Shown: positions 53,957 through 61,714 of the stretch, one piece after another
Numbering within the stretch: position 1 is the stretch's first letter
Layout of the letters: every line of letters begins with the position of its first letter
NCBI GenBank assembly: GCA_035574275.1
Contig: DATLYY010000022.1
Location: 62,001-126,000, forward strand
Direction of reading: 5' to 3'
Length of the DNA: 64,000 nucleotides
DNA from: Verrucomicrobiia bacterium
Lineage (GTDB): Bacteria; Zixibacteria; MSB-5A5; DSPP01
The notes under the pieces: generated by a model
Told to the model about the DNA's origin: nothing
The model's database searches: none
The model's input: only the letters and a program-made list of their open reading frames with translations
Position numbers and translations under genes: made by a program

Positions 53957-54387
53957 AAAAGCTTCTAATTGACAAAAAGGAGCTCGACTTGGCCCTTTCT
54001 TCCAACGAGCCGGAAGCCCACTTTTACCTCGATTTGAACACCGGCAAAATTCGCAAAACAGCCGCCCGCTCGATTGCCGGACAGGAGGATTACGACTTTG
54101 TCTCGCACGATTTGGCCAAGCGCACCAATTTCATCCCCCTGCCCAAGCATACGGAGACCTCCTTTAAGGATCTCGTGCGCCAGTTTGCCGGCCGAACCGG
54201 TGATGCGGAACTAAAGTCCCAATTACAAGAATTGCTCAAAGGGAAGTTTGCCCGTTTTCAACTGAATGAACTTTTCTTCGACCGTCCCGAAGAGCTTAAG
54301 AACTGGAAAAACTTTTTGCGGGAGAAGTATCTCGAGGAACTGTCCGGAAAACTTAGAGGCGAGGGGTTGACCTTGCAACTGGCGTGA
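53953..54387 (+). CDS. UPF0158-family protein
   Basis: A 144-residue cytoplasmic protein. DKKELDLALSSNEPEAHFYLDLNTGKI matches the start of the UPF0158 family, and FVRQFAGRTGDAELKSQLQELLKGKFARFQLNELFF-like text corresponds to the family's [12 protein letters not shown] region, with the second Arg/Phe pattern diverged. It is a paralogue of the domain fused to the preceding aldolase. GTG 53953 overlaps that gene's TGA. No function is established for the family. Confidence 0.75.
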   Translation: MKKLLIDKKELDLALSSNEPEAHFYLDLNTGKIRKTAARSIAGQEDYDFVSHDLAKRTNFIPLPKHTETSFKDLVRQFAGRTGDAELKSQLQELLKGKFARFQLNELFFDRPEELKNWKNFLREKYLEELSGKLRGEGLTLQLA

Positions 54388-54417
54388 GGCTTGAGGCTCG
54401 ATGGTGAAGCCAGATCG

Positions 54418-55464
54418 TTATTTCCTCAAAAGCGATTCGTAGAGTTTTTCCATGATCTTGACGTTTTCGCTCCAATTGAAGTTTTTCCGCACAAACTCCC
54501 TTCCGGCTTTTCCCATCCGTTTTCGCAGGTTTTCGTCGGAAACCAAAAGCTCGATTTTCTCCGCCAGGGCATTGACGTCTTCCGGCGGCACCAAAAAACC
54601 GGACACCCCATCCCGCATAACTTCCGGAAGGCCGCCCGTATTGCTGGCAATCACCGGGATTTCACAGGCCTGCGCTTCCAGGACTGAAACACCGAAGGAT
54701 TCCCGCAGGGATGGATTGACCAAAATGTCCATTCGCTGCAAGTAGGCAGGGATTTCATTTGGAGCTACCCGCCCGGCAAGCTCCAAGCGGTCGCTAATCT
54801 TTAATTCGGCTGCCAATCGTTCCAATTTCGGCCGCAAGGAGCCGTCGCCGACGAGCAGGAGTCTAAGGCCGGGATTTCGCAGTTTTGCAGAAGCCCGGAT
54901 CAGGTATTCCAGTCCATACACCGGTTCCAAGCTTTTTGTCGACCCGATTACTATATCCTTGTTTTGCTTGGTAAGTCGCGGTTGAAAAACCTCCAAATCT
55001 ACACCAAAGGGGGTCAACGTCACTTTTTTATAGTTTGTAAGCAAACGCTCGGTCGCTTCGGCCAGAAATTTCCCCGCCGCCGTCAGGCCGTCCGTCTTGG
55101 AAAGTACGGAGCCGAGCCATTTTCGCTTTAAAAAGGATTGAGGAAAGTCCAAAACGTCGCTTCCCCAAGCGGTGATGACAAACGGGTGAAAACCGGTTTT
55201 CGACCCCAAGAATCCATAACTCGTGGCATAGTGGGAGTGAAGAAGATCCGGCTTCAATTCTTTGACCAGTTTCTTTACCAACCCGATGTTGAAGAAGTAA
55301 TCCAGCTTGGTTCCAGTCGGCCGCCGAAAGGGATGAACGATGGCTCCCTCAATCGGTTCGTTGACCAAACTGGCGACGTGGACCTCATCCCCCCGCCGCA
55401 CGAAATGCCGCACCCACTTTTGCGTATGCGGGCTGCCGGAATGGGCCAAATAGAGAATTTTCAC
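54418..55464 (-). CDS. Family 4 glycosyltransferase
   Basis: A 348-residue retaining GT-B glycosyltransferase. N-terminal KILYLAHSGSPHTQKWVRHFVRRG, then HSHYATSYGFLG and the C-terminal donor-site motif PSLRESFGVSVLEAQACEIPVIASNTGGLPEV with the E-x7-E pair near residue 250. Likely acts in surface polysaccharide or glycolipid assembly; donor and acceptor unknown. GTG start. It lies 13 nt downstream of tRNA-Gly on the same strand, so it may be read from the tRNA region. Confidence 0.9.
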   Translation of the reverse strand: MKILYLAHSGSPHTQKWVRHFVRRGDEVHVASLVNEPIEGAIVHPFRRPTGTKLDYFFNIGLVKKLVKELKPDLLHSHYATSYGFLGSKTGFHPFVITAWGSDVLDFPQSFLKRKWLGSVLSKTDGLTAAGKFLAEATERLLTNYKKVTLTPFGVDLEVFQPRLTKQNKDIVIGSTKSLEPVYGLEYLIRASAKLRNPGLRLLLVGDGSLRPKLERLAAELKISDRLELAGRVAPNEIPAYLQRMDILVNPSLRESFGVSVLEAQACEIPVIASNTGGLPEVMRDGVSGFLVPPEDVNALAEKIELLVSDENLRKRMGKAGREFVRKNFNWSENVKIMEKLYESLLRK

Positions 55465-55477
55465 GGAAATAAAAAAA

Positions 55478-55550
55478 GCGGGAGACGGGACTCGAACCCG
55501 CGACCAACAGCTTGGAAGGCTGTGACTCTAACCAGCTGAGTTACTCCCGC
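55478..55550 (-). tRNA. tRNA-Gly (anticodon UCC)
   Basis: A 73-nt cloverleaf on the minus strand. The acceptor is GCGGGAG/CTCCCGC, the D arm has CTCAGCTGGTTAGAG, and the anticodon arm is ACAGC-CTTCCAA-GCTGT with TCC at 34-36. The T arm is GCGGG-TTCGAGT-CCCGT. CCA is not encoded. Its 5' half is overlapped by the end of the GIY-YIG open frame. Confidence 0.96.
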
Positions 55551-55797
55551 AGAACTTTTCTACCAGGGCTTTCTTGAAGGTGCTTCCCTCTAAGCTCTTT
55601 AAGAACCGCTCCTTCTTAATGGCTTCGCCGCGGCTCGAAAATTCTTCAGCCCAGACCAAATCAAACGGCATCCTGCGCCGTGTGGATTTTACCGCACCAA
55701 GATTATGCAGTTCCAAACGTCTGGCAAGATTCTTTGTCTGTCCGACGTACAGTTTTCCATCTATCCGGCTGCGTAAAATATATAAGTAGTAACCCAT
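55528..55797 (-). CDS. Small GIY-YIG (UPF0213/URI-type) nuclease
   Basis: An 89-residue single-domain nuclease: YYLYILRSRIDGKLYVGQTKNLARRLELHN carries the GIY-YIG pair (as YLY...YVG), the catalytic Arg, and later Glu in EAIKKERFLKSLEG. ATG 55797 is the family-like start; the frame runs open upstream through a tRNA-Gly fragment. The stop codon lies inside the D-loop of the intact tRNA-Gly, so the last eight residues (CGSNSAG region) are written by tRNA sequence. Related stand-alone GIY-YIG genes have no firm function; some GIY-YIG enzymes are homing nucleases. Confidence 0.85.
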   Translation of the reverse strand: MGYYLYILRSRIDGKLYVGQTKNLARRLELHNLGAVKSTRRRMPFDLVWAEEFSSRGEAIKKERFLKSLEGSTFKKALVEKFCGSNSAG

Positions 55798-55817
55798 TTG
55801 CCAACTGGACGCCTCTT

Positions 55818-55869
55818 GAACCCGCGACCAACCCGTACGGGTGACTCTAACCAGCTGAGTTACTCCCGC
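55818..55869 (-). pseudogene. Broken tRNA-Gly copy with the anticodon arm replaced by a palindrome
   Basis: Read on the minus strand, the first 29 nt are identical to the intact tRNA-Gly (through the D arm to GTCAC). The 14-nt anticodon region is then replaced by CCGTACGGG, followed by 14 identical nt (TTGGTCGCGGGTTC). After that the match stops, so the T-arm and acceptor 3' strands are missing. It lies 20 nt before the GIY-YIG start codon and cannot form a working tRNA. Confidence 0.85.
55832..55841. repeat. 10-bp palindrome CCCGTACGGG, one of three copies
   Basis: This exact 10-mer occurs at 37555-37564 (core of a terminator), 52289-52298 (one base after the cold-shock stop codon) and 55832-55841 (in place of a tRNA anticodon arm). 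All three copies are non-coding. Confidence 0.6.
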
Positions 55870-55981
55870 GATGTTTAGCAAATTAACGGTTTAACCTTGT
55901 ATTCCGCAACCGGTGTAGGGGTAGAATATATTCAACCCTTTCAAAAGCGATTGACAACTTTTCGAATACTGACAAATTCAA

Positions 55982-56064
55982 TGGAGAGGGGAGGATTCGA
56001 ACCTCCGTAGGCGTAAGCCGGCAGATTTACAGTCTGCTCCCGTTGGCCGCTTGGGTACCTCTCC
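55982..56064 (-). tRNA. tRNA-Tyr (anticodon GUA)
   Basis: An 83-nt class II tRNA on the minus strand: acceptor GGAGAGG/CCTCTCC with A73, anticodon loop CTGTAAA with GTA, a long variable arm, and T loop TTCGAAT. CCA is not encoded. Confidence 0.96.
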
Positions 56065-56140
56065 GGCACACAGCGAATAATAAAAATTGAAGCCCTTTGT
56101 CAAGAAATATATGCTCTCTTGAGGCCGGTTAACAGGCGCT

Positions 56141-56171
56141 TTGACTTCCGCCTCAAATAAGGATATATTTT
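56141..56171 (+). promoter_or_regulatory. Predicted promoter of lemA (TTG-N20-TATATTTT)
   Basis: TTGACT at 56141 and TATATTTT at 56164-56171, 20 nt after the TTG. The lemA ATG is 4 nt later with no ribosome site, so the mRNA would be leaderless. It may also drive rnpB. Confidence 0.55.
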
Positions 56172-56175
56172 TGCA

Positions 56176-56757
56176 ATGCCGGTTGGCAAAGGCCTGATGG
56201 CCACCTTAATCGTCGTGGGGGTTCTGGTCTTTCTGCTTTTGGTCGTCGGCGGGACGCTCTGGGGAACCTACAACTCGCTGGTCAATTCCAACGAGTCGGT
56301 AAAATCGGCCTGGGCCCAGGTGGACAACCAGCTCCAGCGCCGCGGAGATTTGATACCGAACCTGGTGGAGACGGTAAAGGGGTATGCCGGCCACGAACGG
56401 GAGCTCTTTGAAAAAATCGCCGCCGCCCGGGCCGCCATGTTTTCGGCCGCCACGCCGGCGGCAAAAATGGAGGCCAATACCGAGCTTTCCGGCTGGCTGG
56501 GCCGCCTTTTGGCGATAGCCGAAAATTACCCGAACCTGAAGGCCAACGAAAGTTTCAACCGGCTTTTGGATGAACTCGCGGGAACGGAAAACCGGATTGC
56601 CGTTGAGCGAAAGCGCTATAACGACATTGTTTTGACCTACAACCAGAAAATCAAGCGTTTCCCAACCAATTTTCTGGCCGGAATTTTCGGTTTTTCACAG
56701 GCCACCTATTTTGAGGCGGAGGAAGCCAAAAAGGAAGTTCCCGCCGTAACATTTTAA
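56176..56757 (+). CDS. lemA: LemA-family membrane protein
   Basis: A 193-residue protein with one N-terminal membrane helix (LIVVGVLVFLLLVVGGTLWGTYNSLV) followed by the LemA helical bundle: WAQVDNQLQRRGDLIPNLVETVKGYAGHERELFEKIAAARAA, and NRIAVERKRYNDIVLTYNQKIKRFPTNFLAGIFGF near the C-terminus. The function of the family is unclear (membrane-associated). The stop codon TAA coincides with the first bases of the RNase P RNA. Confidence 0.94.
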   Translation: MPVGKGLMATLIVVGVLVFLLLVVGGTLWGTYNSLVNSNESVKSAWAQVDNQLQRRGDLIPNLVETVKGYAGHERELFEKIAAARAAMFSAATPAAKMEANTELSGWLGRLLAIAENYPNLKANESFNRLLDELAGTENRIAVERKRYNDIVLTYNQKIKRFPTNFLAGIFGFSQATYFEAEEAKKEVPAVTF

Positions 56758-57105
56758 CCGGCCGGGCGAGCCGTCGCTCTCCGAGAAATCGGGGGGAGGA
56801 AAGTCCGGGCTCCAAAGAAGTCAAGCCCCCTTAGCCGGGGGTCCGTTCGGTTTAATCCGGGCGGAACGGATAGTGCCGCAGAAAACATACCGCCCCGGGC
56901 AACCGGGGTAAGGGTGAAATGGCGAGGTAAGAGCTCACCGCGCTCCGGGTAACCGGGGCGGCAGGGAAAACCCGCTTGGGAGCAAGGCCGCGCAGCGGCG
57001 GGTACTTCGCCCAAGGCCGCGGGTAGGCCGCTTGAGGTTTTTGGCAACAAAGACCCCAGATGGATGACGGCATAGAACCAAACCCGGCTTACGGCCCGGC
57101 CGGTT
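56756..57105 (+). ncRNA. rnpB: RNase P RNA (bacterial type A)
   Basis: The catalytic RNA that matures tRNA 5' ends, ~350 nt. P1 is a perfect 12-bp helix, AACCGGCCGGGC (56756-56767) with GCCCGGCCGGTT (57094-57105). The universal P4 5' strand GAGGAAAGTCCGGGCTCC is at 56796-56813. The J11/12 region reads AGGGTGAAATGGCGAGGTAA near 56911, and the 3' universal part ACCAAACCCGGCTTACGG lies just before P1. These fix the ends closely. It starts within the lemA stop codon, and no separate promoter is evident. An open frame on the opposite strand here is spurious. Confidence 0.97.
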
Positions 57106-57196
57106 AAGATTTTACGGGGCAGGTTGATATTCGATAACAATCTGTTGAAAAATGTTAAATTTGGGTATCCCGTCGATTTAGGCGGCGGGAAAGAAA

Positions 57197-58930
57197 ATGC
57201 GAGCAGAAACCGCTGAAAAAACCGGGAACACCCGCTGGATTTTTCCCTCCGAGCCGCCTCCCGATTTGGTCCAACCCCTGATCCGGGATTTGGATCTTCC
57301 CTCCCCCATCGCAAAAATTCTCGCCAACCGCGGTTTTGAAAACACCGGGCAGGCCGACCGGTTCCTCCATCCCAAACTGGAAGAGCTCTGCGACCCCTTT
57401 TTGCTCCCTTCGATGCGGGAGGCGGTGGAACTTATCGTTGGCGCCATCCGGGAAAACGAGCCGATAATGATTTTTGGGGACTACGACGTGGATGGCATCA
57501 CCGCCACCGCGCTTATGTATCTCGTTCTGTCCCGGCTGGGGGCGCGGGTTTCTTACTATCTCCCCAATCGCCTCGTGGAGGGGTACGGCCTCTCTGAAGA
57601 CGGGTTTTTGGAAGCCCAAAAACGGGGTGTAAGCTGGATCATTTCGGTGGATTGCGGCATCACGGCGGTTAAGGAAATCGCTTTCGGCAACTCCTTGGGC
57701 ATCCGGACCATCATCACTGACCACCACGAACCGGCCTCTGAACTTCCGGATGCCGCTGCCATCGTCAATCCAAAACTGGGAGATTCCCCTTTGGGGGAAG
57801 AACTGTCCGGCGTGGGCATTGCGTACAAGCTCGCCCAGGCGCTCTTTCTTCACTTGGGCCAGGAAGAGGTGGAGGAGCATCTTGATTTGGTTGCCCTCGG
57901 GACTTTGGCAGATATCGTCCCTCTGACTGGCGAAAACAGGATTCTGTCCCGCTTTGGCGTGCAGGCGCTCGGACGCACCAACAAGCCGGGCTTGAAATCG
58001 CTGGCCTTTGTGGCCGGGCTTTTGGGAAAGGAAATCTCCGCCGGGCAGGTGGTTTTCGTTCTGGCCCCCCGCATCAACGCCATCGGCCGGCTGGGGAGCG
58101 CCATGGAGGCGATCCGGCTTTTGACCACCCGGGATGAAAAAGCGGCCGGCGAAATCGCCCGGCTTCTGGACGGTGAAAACCGCAAACGGCGCAGCTTGGA
58201 CGAGGCCACGTTGGAAGAAGCGCTGGCGCGGGTTGAGCGGGAAATCGATTTGACCAAGGAACGGGCCATCGTTCTGGCTTCCGATAGCTGGCATCCGGGG
58301 GTCATCGGCATCGTCGCCTCCCGTCTGGTGGAGCGTTTCCACCGTCCCACCATTATGATTTCCATTGAAGGAGAGGAGGGAAAGGGCTCCGCCCGCTCCA
58401 TTCCCGGTTTTCATCTGACCGAGGCCCTGAAATGCTGCGATTCCCATCTTTTACGCTACGGCGGACACAAGTACGCCGCCGGGCTTTCCATCGCCCGTTC
58501 GGAAATTGAGCCGTTCCGCCGCAAAATCAACGAGGTTTCCTCCCGGTTGCTTTCGGACGAGGATTTGATTCCGCGCTTGGAAGTGGATGCGGAGGTCGGT
58601 TTGCACGAAGTCAACGACCGGCTGGTCGAAACGCTGGAGTTGTTCGCCCCTTTCGGTCCCGCCAATTCCCGGCCGGTTTTTGTAACGCGCGGGCTCGAAC
58701 TGGCCGGTCTGCCTGCCTTGGTGGGGAACAATCACGTAAAGTTCCGTGTCCGGCAGGGGAATTTGGTGCACGAGGCAATCGGCTTCGGAATGGGCAGCCA
58801 GCTGCCCCGGCTGGCCGCCGTCGCCGAGCGTTCCGGATTTCTCGATTTGGCCTATACCCTCGATTTCAATGAATGGAACGGGCAGAAGAAAATCCAGCTT
58901 CATTTGAAAGACATCCGCCTGCTTCAATGA
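57197..58930 (+). CDS. recJ: Single-stranded-DNA-specific exonuclease RecJ
   Basis: A 5'-3' ssDNA exonuclease in repair and recombination, 577 residues. DHH phosphoesterase motifs: IFGDYDVDGITATALM near residues 92-107, ISVDCGITA near 150, ITDHHEPASELP near 174 (the DHH), and GTLADIVPLTGENR near 234. The DHHA1 part has HPGVIGIVASRLVERF and the GG-motif GGHKYAAGL, followed by a C-terminal OB fold. A TAAATTTG element at 57156-57163 may be part of a promoter, but I see no TTG at the right spacing. Confidence 0.95.
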   Translation: MRAETAEKTGNTRWIFPSEPPPDLVQPLIRDLDLPSPIAKILANRGFENTGQADRFLHPKLEELCDPFLLPSMREAVELIVGAIRENEPIMIFGDYDVDGITATALMYLVLSRLGARVSYYLPNRLVEGYGLSEDGFLEAQKRGVSWIISVDCGITAVKEIAFGNSLGIRTIITDHHEPASELPDAAAIVNPKLGDSPLGEELSGVGIAYKLAQALFLHLGQEEVEEHLDLVALGTLADIVPLTGENRILSRFGVQALGRTNKPGLKSLAFVAGLLGKEISAGQVVFVLAPRINAIGRLGSAMEAIRLLTTRDEKAAGEIARLLDGENRKRRSLDEATLEEALARVEREIDLTKERAIVLASDSWHPGVIGIVASRLVERFHRPTIMISIEGEEGKGSARSIPGFHLTEALKCCDSHLLRYGGHKYAAGLSIARSEIEPFRRKINEVSSRLLSDEDLIPRLEVDAEVGLHEVNDRLVETLELFAPFGPANSRPVFVTRGLELAGLPALVGNNHVKFRVRQGNLVHEAIGFGMGSQLPRLAAVAERSGFLDLAYTLDFNEWNGQKKIQLHLKDIRLLQ

Positions 58931-59892
58931 GTCCCCGGGCTGCAACTTCTTCCTCCACAGTTCTTGAACGGTTCAGAAAAAAGGATGAAACCGCTCTGGC
59001 GCGGTTGATTTCCCTGGTCGAGAACCGGGAGAAAAACTTTGAAAAGATTCTTTCCGAACTTTTTCCGCTCTCCGGCAAGGCCTTCCGCCTCGGCGTCACC
59101 GGCCCGCCGGGGGCGGGGAAAAGCACCCTGGTTGACAAGCTGGCCACGCATTATTTAAAAGAAAAAAAATCGGTCGGCATCGTGGCAGTTGACCCAACTT
59201 CCCCTTTCACCGGCGGCGCTTTGTTGGGAGACCGCGTCCGGATGCAGGGGGCCTCCGAGCGGAAATCCGCCTTCATCCGCTCGATGGCCACCCGCGGCTC
59301 GCAGGGGGGGCTCGCGGCGGCCACCGGCGACGTGGCGCTCGTTTTGGACGCCTACGGCAAGGATTTCATTTTCATCGAGACCGTGGGGGTCGGACAGGTG
59401 GAGCTGGACGTCGCCTCTCAGGCGGACGTCACGCTTCTCGTTTTGGTTCCCGAATCGGGAGATTCTATACAAGCAATGAAGGCCGGCCTGATGGAGATCG
59501 CCGACATTTTCGTGGTCAACAAAGCCGATCGGGAGGGCTCCCGCAAAATGACGGCCGAGCTGGATATGGTCCTGAACTTCAAACGCAAAAAAGGGGACTG
59601 GCGCTATCCGGTCGTGCCAACCGAGGCCGTCAACAATGTCGGCATTGATGTTCTTTTGAACACCATTGACGAATACCGGAAATTTGCGTTGGAGCATCAC
59701 CTTTTTGAGCAAAAACGGAGGGAACAGATAAAAGCCGCCCTTCTGGGGATGGTGGAACGGAAAATCCGCACCCGGGCGGAGGCGGTTTTGAAAATCGAAC
59801 TGGATACACTGGTCGAAAAGGTCTGGAAGCGGGAAGTCGATCCCTATTCCGCGGTCGAGGAACTGCTGGCGGCGGACGGCCAATTGCGTTAA
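58927..59892 (+). CDS. meaB: Methylmalonyl-CoA mutase-associated GTPase MeaB
   Basis: A G3E-family P-loop GTPase that loads and protects the B12 cofactor of methylmalonyl-CoA mutase, 321 residues. P-loop GVTGPPGAGKSTL near residues 55-67, the family VAVDPTSPFTGGALLGDRVRM with switch Asp, IETVGVGQVELDV, and base motif NKADREGS. Dimerisation arms lie at the C-terminus. The ATG at 58927 overlaps the recJ TGA; the frame is open back to 58873. The mutase gene lies 27 nt downstream, which confirms the role. Confidence 0.96.
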   Translation: MSPRAATSSSTVLERFRKKDETALARLISLVENREKNFEKILSELFPLSGKAFRLGVTGPPGAGKSTLVDKLATHYLKEKKSVGIVAVDPTSPFTGGALLGDRVRMQGASERKSAFIRSMATRGSQGGLAAATGDVALVLDAYGKDFIFIETVGVGQVELDVASQADVTLLVLVPESGDSIQAMKAGLMEIADIFVVNKADREGSRKMTAELDMVLNFKRKKGDWRYPVVPTEAVNNVGIDVLLNTIDEYRKFALEHHLFEQKRREQIKAALLGMVERKIRTRAEAVLKIELDTLVEKVWKREVDPYSAVEELLAADGQLR

Positions 59893-59919
59893 CTTACGGG
59901 CTGGGGAACGGAGGAATAG

Positions 59920-61698
59920 ATGCTGAAAACCAAAAAGAGACCGGCTTCCAAATCAAAACTCAAGAAAATTTCAACCGTGGCGCGCGCCCGTGCCAAGGCA
60001 TCCGCCAAAAAAGCGTCCAAGGGGTTGCCGTATCACGCGCCGGAACTGCTGAAGAAAGTAGCCGCCGCAAAGGCCCAATGGGAAAAAGAGTACGCCAAGC
60101 AGGCCGACTATTCCAAAAAGTTTATGTCGGTCTCCTCCGACGAACCGAAGCCGCTTTATACGCCGGAGGATTTGAAACATTTCGACTATTTTGAAAAGCT
60201 GAACTTCCCCGGCGTATATCCCTACACCCGGGGCATCCGCCCGGCGGGCTATCGCGGACGGCTCTGGACCTTCCGCCAGTTCTCCGGTTTTGGCACCCCC
60301 AAAGAAACCAACGAACGGTATCACTATCTTATGGAGCACGGCCAGACCGGCCTTTCGGTCGCCTTTGATTTGCCTACTTTAATGGGCTACGATTCCGACC
60401 ATCCCCGCTCCAAGGGGGAAGTAGGGGTCTGCGGCGTGGCGGTCGATTCGCTGGCGGATATGGAGATCATCTTCGACGGCATCGATTTGGGGAAGGTTTC
60501 CACCTCGATGACCATCAACGCCCCCGCCTCGGTCATCTTTGCGATGTATCTCGCGGTGGCCGAAAAGCAGGGAGTTCCGTTTACCAAGCTTCGCGGCACC
60601 TTGCAAAACGATATTTTGAAGGAATACATCGCCCAAAAAGAGTGGATTTATCCGCCGCGCCCCTCCATCCGCTTGATTACCGATATGATGGCCTTTTGCA
60701 CCAAGAACGTCCCCAAATGGAATACCATTTCCATCTCCGGCTATCATATACGCGAGGCAGGTTCAACGGCCGTGCAGGAACTGGCCTTCACGCTGGCGGA
60801 TGGTTTTGCCTACGTCGAAGCGGCCATCGCCACCGGCCAAAACGTGGATGATTTTGCCCCCCGCTTGTCTTTCTTCTTCAACGCCCATATCGATTTCTTC
60901 GAGGAAATCGCCAAATACCGCGCCGCCCGCCGCATCTGGGCCCGGCATATGCGGGAAAAGTACAAAGCCAAAAAAGAGGAATCCTGGCTTCTGCGCTTCC
61001 ATACGCAAACCGCCGGCTGTTCGTTGACGGCCCAGCAGCCGGAAAACAACATCGTCCGCACCGCCTACGAAGCGCTGGCCGGCGTTTTGGGCGGCACCCA
61101 ATCGCTCCATACCAACTCGATGGACGAAACTTGGGCCCTGCCTTCCGAAAAAGCGGCCTTTATTGCGCTCCGCACCCAGCAGGTTTTGGCCTACGAAACC
61201 GGCGTCCCGAACGTCATCGACCCTCTGGCCGGCTCCTACTATGTCGAGTCGTTGACCGACAAAATGGAGGAAGAAGCCGAAAAGTATTTCGAAGAAATCG
61301 AACGCCGGGGGGGTGTTTTAAAGGGAATTGAAGAGGGGTATTTCCAGCGGGAAATCGCCCGCGCGGCCTACCAGTATCAACAGGAAATCGAGAAAAAGGA
61401 GCGCATCATTGTTGGGGTCAACGAATTCGCCCTCGAAAATGAGAAAATCGAAATCCCCATCCTTAAAATCGAGCCCCGTGTGGAGCGGGAGCAGTGCGAA
61501 GCCGTTGCCAAAGTCCGTGCCCGGCGGGATAACGCTCGTGTCCGGCAAACCTTGGACGCCTTAAAGAAAGCCGCCGCCGGAACGGAAAACACGATGCCCC
61601 GCATCTTGGACTGCGCCCGGGCCTACGCCACGGAAGGGGAAATCTGCGACGCTTTGAAAGAGGTCTTCGGCGAATACACCGAACCGGCGATTATTTGA
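59920..61698 (+). CDS. mcmA: Methylmalonyl-CoA mutase large (catalytic) subunit
   Basis: The substrate-binding TIM-barrel half of the B12-dependent mutase interconverting methylmalonyl-CoA and succinyl-CoA, 592 residues. Seen: [30 protein letters not shown] near residues 92-121, [47 protein letters not shown] near 227-251, and [19 protein letters not shown]. The DxHxxG B12-binding domain is absent, so a separate small subunit is expected elsewhere. The first ~38 residues are a lysine/alanine-rich tail not seen in most relatives. The ATG at 59920 has GGAGGA upstream. Confidence 0.95.
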   Translation: MLKTKKRPASKSKLKKISTVARARAKASAKKASKGLPYHAPELLKKVAAAKAQWEKEYAKQADYSKKFMSVSSDEPKPLYTPEDLKHFDYFEKLNFPGVYPYTRGIRPAGYRGRLWTFRQFSGFGTPKETNERYHYLMEHGQTGLSVAFDLPTLMGYDSDHPRSKGEVGVCGVAVDSLADMEIIFDGIDLGKVSTSMTINAPASVIFAMYLAVAEKQGVPFTKLRGTLQNDILKEYIAQKEWIYPPRPSIRLITDMMAFCTKNVPKWNTISISGYHIREAGSTAVQELAFTLADGFAYVEAAIATGQNVDDFAPRLSFFFNAHIDFFEEIAKYRAARRIWARHMREKYKAKKEESWLLRFHTQTAGCSLTAQQPENNIVRTAYEALAGVLGGTQSLHTNSMDETWALPSEKAAFIALRTQQVLAYETGVPNVIDPLAGSYYVESLTDKMEEEAEKYFEEIERRGGVLKGIEEGYFQREIARAAYQYQQEIEKKERIIVGVNEFALENEKIEIPILKIEPRVEREQCEAVAKVRARRDNARVRQTLDALKKAAAGTENTMPRILDCARAYATEGEICDALKEVFGEYTEPAII

Positions 61699-61714
61699 AT
61701 CGAGTGATCGGGGG

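Noticed and set aside
56754-57314. 186-codon open frame on the minus strand
   Set aside because: It is antisense to the RNase P RNA and the start of recJ; the open frame is a by-product of GC-rich RNA sequence.
57155-58447. 430-codon open frame on the minus strand
   Set aside because: Shadow of recJ; no recognisable motifs, whereas recJ has all DHH motifs.
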